Program-made: the position numbers and the translations under genes
In this document: one piece after another, positions 15,683 to 20,090 of the stretch
Numbering within the stretch: position 1 is the stretch's first letter
Layout of the letters: each line of letters starts with the position of its first letter
Notes under the pieces: model-generated
What the model saw: the letters and a program-made list of their open reading frames with translations, nothing else
The model's database searches: none
What the model was told of the DNA's origin: nothing
Assembly (NCBI GenBank): GCA_003151555.1
Contig: PLXU01000046.1
Span: 10,185 to 30,274 of the forward strand
Direction of reading: 5' to 3'
DNA length: 20,090 nt
Source of the DNA: Acidimicrobiaceae bacterium
Lineage (GTDB): Bacteria > Actinomycetota > Acidimicrobiia > Acidimicrobiales > RAAP-2

Positions 15683-16019
15683 TGCAACTCTTCCCCTACG
15701 CCCCCGCGAGAGCCAAATTCTCGCCTAGTGGCCACCCTTTGTCAATTCCGTGTGACTGTGTTGTCGTTCTGTTGTGCCAAGAATTGATTCAAAGTGTATC
15801 GCGGTCATCACCAATTTTCGCACTCTTCGCAACGGAATCAACCGAGTTTTTTGCGACCTTCAAAAACCGTTGGCCGCGTGACTTGTTCGGCGCGCACCAC
15901 CACATGAAACGGAGCGAACAACCATCTCGGAGCGAAGTAACTGGTAGCGTCACCACCGAGGGGTTTAACGACGCCGATATCGTCCTCGTGCGGTTCGGGC
16001 CCTGGGGAAGCGATGCACA
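15683..16019. other. Divergent intergenic region, 337 bases
   Basis: It separates the minus-strand DUF11 gene from the plus-strand EAL gene. It contains the TTGACA promoter for the former. Upstream of the EAL gene a 9-base direct repeat CGGAGCGAA occurs at 15910-15918 and 15928-15936, an 18-base period that could be a regulator site on one face of the helix. A plus-strand open frame runs through the region into the EAL gene in another phase. It has no ribosome site or domain and is not called. Confidence 0.55.
15717..15745 (-). promoter_or_regulatory. Promoter of the DUF11-sortase operon
   Basis: On the minus strand a perfect -35 box TTGACA (15740-15745) is followed after 17 bases by GAGAAT (15717-15722), matching the -10 consensus at 4 of 6 positions. 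The predicted transcript would start near 15710, giving a leader of about 28 bases that contains the Shine-Dalgarno site of the ATG at 15682. This is the best housekeeping-type promoter seen in the window. Confidence 0.55.
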
Positions 16020-16841
16020 GTGGCTAAAAAACCTGTTAATTCGGATGCCAACGGTGAAGACCAAGACCTGACGAACGATCTTGCGTTGGCCTTGGAAACT
16101 GACCAGTTCTTCCTGGTCTACCAGCCCACGATTGATCTACAGACCGACGCGTTCGCGGGCGTCGAGGCGCTGATTCGTTGGCGGCACCCTGACCACGGCG
16201 TAGTCAACCCACTTACTTTCATTGCTGGGCTCGAAGCGAGCGGCCAAATCATCCCCGTGGGCCGCTGGGCCCTCAACACCGCGTGCGCTCAGGGCGCCGT
16301 GTGGCACGCCAAAGGCTACCGATTCGCGGTCTCGGTCAACATCTCCTACATGCAGCTCGACCGGGCCGAATTCGCCGACGACGTCGCCGCGGCGCTGTCA
16401 TCAAGCCGTTTTGATCCCGCCCTGCTCGTCTTGGAGTTTTCCCAGCGCACCCTCACGAGGGACGCCGAAACGACCCTGCGCCAACTCGCCCCCCTAGTAG
16501 CCCTCGGAGTACGCCTGGCCGTTGACGACTTCGCTCCCGGTGACTCGCCGCTCGCCGACCTGGAGAGATTCCCCATCGACATCGTCAAACTCGACAAGGG
16601 CTTCATCGCGGGCATCACCAACGCGGAGGTGGCCGCGCAAATTCATAACCTGGTCCAACGGGCCAGAACCATGAAAGTGCAGATCTTCGCCTCGGGTATC
16701 GAAGACGAGGAGCAGGTAAAGCGCCTACAACTAGAAGAGGTCGACATCGGACAGGGATTCTTCTTTTCCACGCCCCACGAAGCCGTGGAAATTGATCGGT
16801 TCTTAGAAGACTTCGCAATCTTCTCGGGAAAGCCCCTTTGA
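16020..16841 (+). CDS. EAL-domain protein, probably inactive c-di-GMP receptor
   Basis: A 273-residue soluble protein that is almost entirely one EAL domain, with no GGDEF, PAS or membrane part. Retained elements are GVEALIRWRHP with E49-A50-L51, N107 in VNISYMQL, D169/D170 in DDF, K190 in VKLDKGF and Q245 in GQGFFF. Two usual acidic active-site positions are changed: the LELTE-type motif reads LEFSQ (Gln142 for Glu), and AEGVE reads ASGIE (Ser225 for Glu). By family knowledge these glutamates bind metal or take part in hydrolysis. The protein therefore more likely binds c-di-GMP, or acts by protein contact, than degrades it. The GTG start has GGGGAAG 9 bases upstream. It lies 98 bases before the hybrid kinase gene in the same direction and may be its partner. 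Confidence 0.85.
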   Translation: MAKKPVNSDANGEDQDLTNDLALALETDQFFLVYQPTIDLQTDAFAGVEALIRWRHPDHGVVNPLTFIAGLEASGQIIPVGRWALNTACAQGAVWHAKGYRFAVSVNISYMQLDRAEFADDVAAALSSSRFDPALLVLEFSQRTLTRDAETTLRQLAPLVALGVRLAVDDFAPGDSPLADLERFPIDIVKLDKGFIAGITNAEVAAQIHNLVQRARTMKVQIFASGIEDEEQVKRLQLEEVDIGQGFFFSTPHEAVEIDRFLEDFAIFSGKPL

Positions 16842-16872
16842 GATTGTCGTGAACGCACTCGCCGCCCTCCAA

Positions 16873-16893
16873 CCTCCGGCGAAGCGCCGGGGG
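16873..16893 (+). terminator. GC-rich hairpin between EAL and kinase genes
   Basis: A 9-bp stem (one G-T pair) with an AAG loop pairs 16873-16881 with 16885-16893, 31 bases after the EAL stop. It has no T-run behind it. It could slow or partly stop transcription into the kinase gene, or protect the upstream mRNA end. Confidence 0.4.
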
Positions 16894-16905
16894 GCTGGCA
16901 CTCGC

Positions 16906-16943
16906 CCACTTTGTATCTGCGGTGAGGGGTAGGCGCAAAGTGG
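16906..16943 (+). promoter_or_regulatory. Inverted repeat enclosing the kinase ribosome site and start
   Basis: CCACTTTG (16906-16913) is the exact reverse complement of CAAAGTGG (16936-16943). The second arm contains the GTG start at 16940, and the 22-base loop contains the GGGGTAGG ribosome site. In mRNA the stem would bury the start codon, so translation could depend on opening it. It could also be a DNA-binding site. This is inferred from symmetry alone. Confidence 0.35.
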
Positions 16944-19549
16944 CAAAAGCGGAGAACACCAAGAATCGAGCGCAGCCTCTCGAACCAGAAGATCCCGAGG
17001 TTCGCGTCCCTCGCATCTCGCCGCACGGTCGCGGCAGCGAACTTCGCCAGCATCACGCCGCGGCGCGCGCCGCGCACGGCTCTACCTCAGCCGGCAGTGA
17101 TTTGGCCACGAATGTGGTGGCGCTGCTTGACGTCGCCGTACCCGCTTTTTGTGACTGGTGCGTCGTCGACGTCGCGGATCCGAAAAGCGGCCTTCTCCGC
17201 TACGCCATGCGTTACGGCGGATGCGAACATCCCGGCCACGACGGCCTCATCGACGGTTGCGGCGCGGACCGCTTGAGCGAACGCATCCCCCAATTGCAAG
17301 CGATTACCGACCGAGTCCTGGCCAGCGGTCAGAGTGAAGTGTGGCCCAACAAGGGCACGGAGTTGCCCACTTGCATAGTGGTGGCTATGGGGGTCAACGA
17401 CCTGCCCTTCGCGACCGTCACGTTCGTCGGCGACGACGGCCACCCGGGCTACCAGCCTTCGGACATAAGCGCCGCTGAGGAGGTGGTATGGACCACGGCG
17501 ACCGCCGTGGAACGATACCTGCTGCACCAGAGCGCCCGAGAAGCCGTGCGCCACACCCAGCGGATTGCTAGCCAGCTCCACCAGCTGATTGCCACGTCGA
17601 TCACCGTGGCCGGTCTGCGCAGTGAGCAGGAGATTCTCATGAGTCTGGCCAGCAGCACGCGAAGTGTGTTCGACGCCGACCTCGCCATCGTGACGTTGGA
17701 GGAGGGGCCGAGTGCTCCGCTGCGCGGTGAATCCCACCGGGGCAAGCAACCGGTGTGTGTGGTCCCTGATGACAGCCCCGGGCCGGAGCAATTCCCGAGT
17801 TCCGCCACGGCCAGCTCCGTGCCCTGGCGCGAGAACGACTGGCTGGTCGCCCCGGTGTTCGAGCGGCGCGACCGAGCGCGGGGGGTGGTGGCCATCCGCC
17901 GCCAGTCCACGTCCGAATTCGCCACCGAAGATAGGGAGGTGCTTACCCTCCTCGCGCAGATGGCCTCCACGGCTCTGGGCGCCGCCGAGCTCAGTCGCAC
18001 GATTCAGCACAGTGAAACACGCTGGCGAATCCTCGTAGAGACCGCCCCCGTTGGCATCGTCGAGACCGACATCGAAGGCAGCGTTCGCTGGTGGAACCGC
18101 GGTGCCGCGAGGATCTTTGCGTGGCCGGAATTCGCCGATTCGCTCGGCGGTGACGGGCCGCTTTTCCCGGAGGACGCGGCCGAGCAGTTACACGCCCTGT
18201 GGACCGATGTCGTGGTGGGCGCCTTCGCATCCGGCCGAGACCTGGGCGGCATCGACATCCGAGGTCGGCGCCGGGACCTGACGGCCTCGGCAGCGTTGTT
18301 GCCCTCGGGTGACGGCGAGGCGCGAAGCATCTTGACGCTTATCGATGACGTGACCGATCACCGTGAACTCAAATCAGAATTGCGACACGCCCATCAGATG
18401 GAGATCCGGGGCCAGGTCGCGAGCAGCGTGGCCCACGACTTCAACAACCTCCTGACGCTCATCTCGGGTTACGCAGAAATCCTCTCCACCGACTTGGCAG
18501 GGGAAGACCGAGCTTCACAGATGGTCAAGGACATCCAGGCGACCGCTGCACGGGCGTCGTTGCTGACCGAACAATTACAGGCGATCGGGCGCACGAAGGA
18601 ACCGACGCCGGTGGTGCTGAGCCCGGAAGTGGCGATCCGGTCGATCGGCGAAGTGCTCGAACGAATCGTCGGCGTCGACGTCGAACTCGTCTGGTCGCTC
18701 GAACACAACTCGCACAACATTCGCGTTGACGCCGACCTGTTCGAGCAGATGATCCTCAACTTGGCCCTCAACGCCCGTGACGCGATGCCCGCGGGGGGCC
18801 AGTTGAGCATCGCCGTTGACTGGCGCGCCATTGAGTCCGAGGGGGCCCTCGCGCTCAACGTCGCGGCGGGCCGCTACGTGCTCATTTCGGTTTCCGACAC
18901 CGGCATGGGCATGGACGAAGAAACCAGGCTGCACTGCTTCGAACCACTCTTCACGACCAAGGGGCCCTTCAAGGGCACCGGCCTCGGTCTTGCCGCGGCC
19001 CGTCGCCTGGTCGAGGACAGCCAGGGATCAATCCGGGTGCGTAGCGAAGTCGGCCAAGGCACGACGTTCGAGATGTATCTGCCGAGCGTGGATGAATCGC
19101 CCGGAGAGCTGTTAGCTCCCCCGAGCGCAGCGCAACCTCACGGTTCGGCGACGATTGTGCTCGCCGAAGACGACGAGGGACTGCGCCGTCTCGTCGTGCA
19201 AGTGCTCGAACGCAACGGCTACTTGGTGCTCGAGGCCGATTCCGGCGAATTGGCCCTCGAGTTGGCCCGCGACTTCGAGGGTCCTATCGACCTGCTGGTC
19301 AGTGACGTTGTGATGGCGTTGATCACGGGGGACGAACTCGCCCGAGCAATGCAGGCCGCCAATCCAACGCTGCAGGTCCTGCTGATGTCGGGCAGTGCCG
19401 ACGACTCCATTTTGGACAGTCTCCTGCCCGCGACGAGCGCCTTCCTGGCCAAGCCCTTTAGGCCCAGCGAATTGGTTGAGCACGTGCAGAACCTGCTCGC
19501 TCGTCGCGACGCCCTCGCGCAGCACCCGGCAAATTTCGAACGACGTTAG
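16940..19549 (+). CDS. Hybrid sensor histidine kinase (GAF-GAF-PAS-HisKA-HATPase-REC)
   Basis: An 869-residue soluble kinase with no transmembrane helix. About 55-195 and 210-355 look like two GAF-type sensory domains. A PAS domain follows at about 360-475 (RILVETAPVGIVETD). HisKA has the phospho-accepting His499 in SSVAHDFNNLLT. The ATP-binding domain shows NLALNARDAMP (N-box), DTGMGMDEET (G1), FEPLFTTK (F-box) and GTGLGLAAA (G2). A C-terminal receiver (about 738-855) has acidic residues at 743-745, phospho-acceptor Asp789, Ser817 and Lys838; Ala replaces the usual Pro after the phospho-acceptor loop Met. It should sense a cytoplasmic ligand or redox/light cue and pass phosphate internally. 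An in-frame GTG at 16922 lacks a ribosome site, while the GTG at 16940 has GTAGG 6 bases upstream. A response-regulator gene converges on it 79 bases away. Confidence 0.88.
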   Translation: MAKAENTKNRAQPLEPEDPEVRVPRISPHGRGSELRQHHAAARAAHGSTSAGSDLATNVVALLDVAVPAFCDWCVVDVADPKSGLLRYAMRYGGCEHPGHDGLIDGCGADRLSERIPQLQAITDRVLASGQSEVWPNKGTELPTCIVVAMGVNDLPFATVTFVGDDGHPGYQPSDISAAEEVVWTTATAVERYLLHQSAREAVRHTQRIASQLHQLIATSITVAGLRSEQEILMSLASSTRSVFDADLAIVTLEEGPSAPLRGESHRGKQPVCVVPDDSPGPEQFPSSATASSVPWRENDWLVAPVFERRDRARGVVAIRRQSTSEFATEDREVLTLLAQMASTALGAAELSRTIQHSETRWRILVETAPVGIVETDIEGSVRWWNRGAARIFAWPEFADSLGGDGPLFPEDAAEQLHALWTDVVVGAFASGRDLGGIDIRGRRRDLTASAALLPSGDGEARSILTLIDDVTDHRELKSELRHAHQMEIRGQVASSVAHDFNNLLTLISGYAEILSTDLAGEDRASQMVKDIQATAARASLLTEQLQAIGRTKEPTPVVLSPEVAIRSIGEVLERIVGVDVELVWSLEHNSHNIRVDADLFEQMILNLALNARDAMPAGGQLSIAVDWRAIESEGALALNVAAGRYVLISVSDTGMGMDEETRLHCFEPLFTTKGPFKGTGLGLAAARRLVEDSQGSIRVRSEVGQGTTFEMYLPSVDESPGELLAPPSAAQPHGSATIVLAEDDEGLRRLVVQVLERNGYLVLEADSGELALELARDFEGPIDLLVSDVVMALITGDELARAMQAANPTLQVLLMSGSADDSILDSLLPATSAFLAKPFRPSELVEHVQNLLARRDALAQHPANFERR

Positions 19550-19628
19550 CGGTCTCGCCGCGACGCGCGACTGAACTGACAGCACCGCGTGGCCCAACGC
19601 GAGCCAACGACCGGTGTACGAATCTGTA

Positions 19629-20090
19629 CTACGCGACCGGTTCGGGCTCGAAGCGGTAGCCAACACCTCGCACCGTCGTGATCCAACGGGGATTATCGGG
19701 GTCCACTTCAATCTTGGCGCGCAACCTGCGGATGTGCTCGGTGACAGTGGCCTCGTTCTGCCATTCGCTCGACGACGACCACACGTGCTCGAGCAGCTGG
19801 GCACGCGAATACACCTGGCGCGGCGACGACGCCAGAAAGTCGAGCAGGGCGAATTCCTTGGACGTGAGTTCGAGCAACACCCCGTCGATCTTGACTTCGT
19901 GGGTGCTCTCATTGATCTGCAGCTCCCCAAACCTCATGGTGGGCGCGTCAATATGGTGTTGGGCGAGGCTGACGCCGGCGCGACGCAGCACAGATTCGAT
20001 CCGCGCCGAGACCTCGCCGAGCGAGAATGGCTTGACTATGTAGTCATCGGCCCCCAATTTGAGGCCGGCAATACGCTCGGATTCGAGGCC
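19629..20090 (-). CDS. OmpR/PhoB-type response regulator, C-terminal part
   Basis: The 153 C-terminal residues of a DNA-binding response regulator whose N-terminus lies beyond the right window edge; the frame is open to base 20090. The visible end of the receiver reads ERIAGLKLGADDYIVKPF, with the conserved Lys, then a linker. The winged-helix domain has LTSKEFALLDFLASSP, a recognition-helix region ATVTEHIRRLRAKIE, and WITTVRGVGYRFEP at the wing. It would bind tandem promoter sites as a dimer after phosphorylation. It converges with the hybrid kinase gene rather than sharing its operon. A pairing of the two is possible but not shown. Its own partner kinase may lie outside the window. Confidence 0.93.
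   Translation of the reverse strand, partial: GLESERIAGLKLGADDYIVKPFSLGEVSARIESVLRRAGVSLAQHHIDAPTMRFGELQINESTHEVKIDGVLLELTSKEFALLDFLASSPRQVYSRAQLLEHVWSSSSEWQNEATVTEHIRRLRAKIEVDPDNPRWITTVRGVGYRFEPEPVA

Noticed and set aside
15592..16071. Plus-strand frame (159 codons) running into the EAL gene
   Set aside because: It overlaps the start of the DUF11 gene and its promoter, with low-complexity, Ser/Phe-rich nonsense and no ribosome site.
17087..18010. Long minus-strand open frame (307 codons)
   Set aside because: Antisense to the hybrid kinase in high-GC DNA. Its composition is His/Gly/Arg-rich without any motif.

Overview
The window reads as chromosomal DNA of a high-GC actinobacterium. Acidimicrobiia or a close relative is my best guess. 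The reasons are the many GTG starts, long Thr/Pro/Ala linkers with TTTTT runs in secreted proteins, a DUF11-repeat wall protein next to a sortase, and a PAS/GAF hybrid kinase. This placement is an inference, not a database result. I see no tRNA, rRNA, CRISPR array, transposase, integrase or origin.

Left part (about 0.2-8.7 kb) is a glycan-type locus. Five minus-strand genes run in close succession from a candidate promoter near 7.4 kb: a DPM1-like GT2 glycosyltransferase, a degenerate GT-B-like protein, a second GT2 glycosyltransferase, a GMC-type flavin oxidoreductase carrying a four-cysteine Fe-S-like motif, and an extended-SDR epimerase/dehydratase. Several of these genes overlap or nearly touch. 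On each side of the block lies one of two paralogous secreted GH16-fold proteins. They share an intact EIDF(N/S)E catalytic motif and a conserved CQCG motif. One has a long basic and Thr-rich linker and the other has none. The simplest reading is a cytoplasmic pathway that builds or modifies an extracellular polysaccharide, with two exported GH16 proteins that trim, bind or crosslink it.

Middle part (8.7-12 kb) holds a tandem alpha/beta-hydrolase and a UDP-glucose 4-epimerase (galE). The first half of the hydrolase has GMRMG where a nucleophile motif is expected, and the second half has GLCSG. This pattern recalls the hydrolases linked to exosortase/EPS loci. galE would supply UDP-galactose for the same glycan theme.

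Right-middle part (12-15.7 kb) is a cell-surface module: a secreted CAP-like protein on a Thr/Pro linker, a class E/F-type sortase, and a DUF11-repeat surface protein ending in an APPTG motif, hydrophobic segment and Arg tail. The sortase is translated directly after its presumed substrate, from a promoter with a perfect TTGACA box. It has no arginine after its catalytic cysteine.

Right end (16-20.1 kb) is signalling: an EAL-domain protein that has lost two catalytic glutamates (probably a c-di-GMP sensor), a large GAF-GAF-PAS-HisKA-HATPase-REC hybrid kinase whose start codon lies inside an inverted repeat, and a convergent OmpR-type response regulator cut by the window edge.
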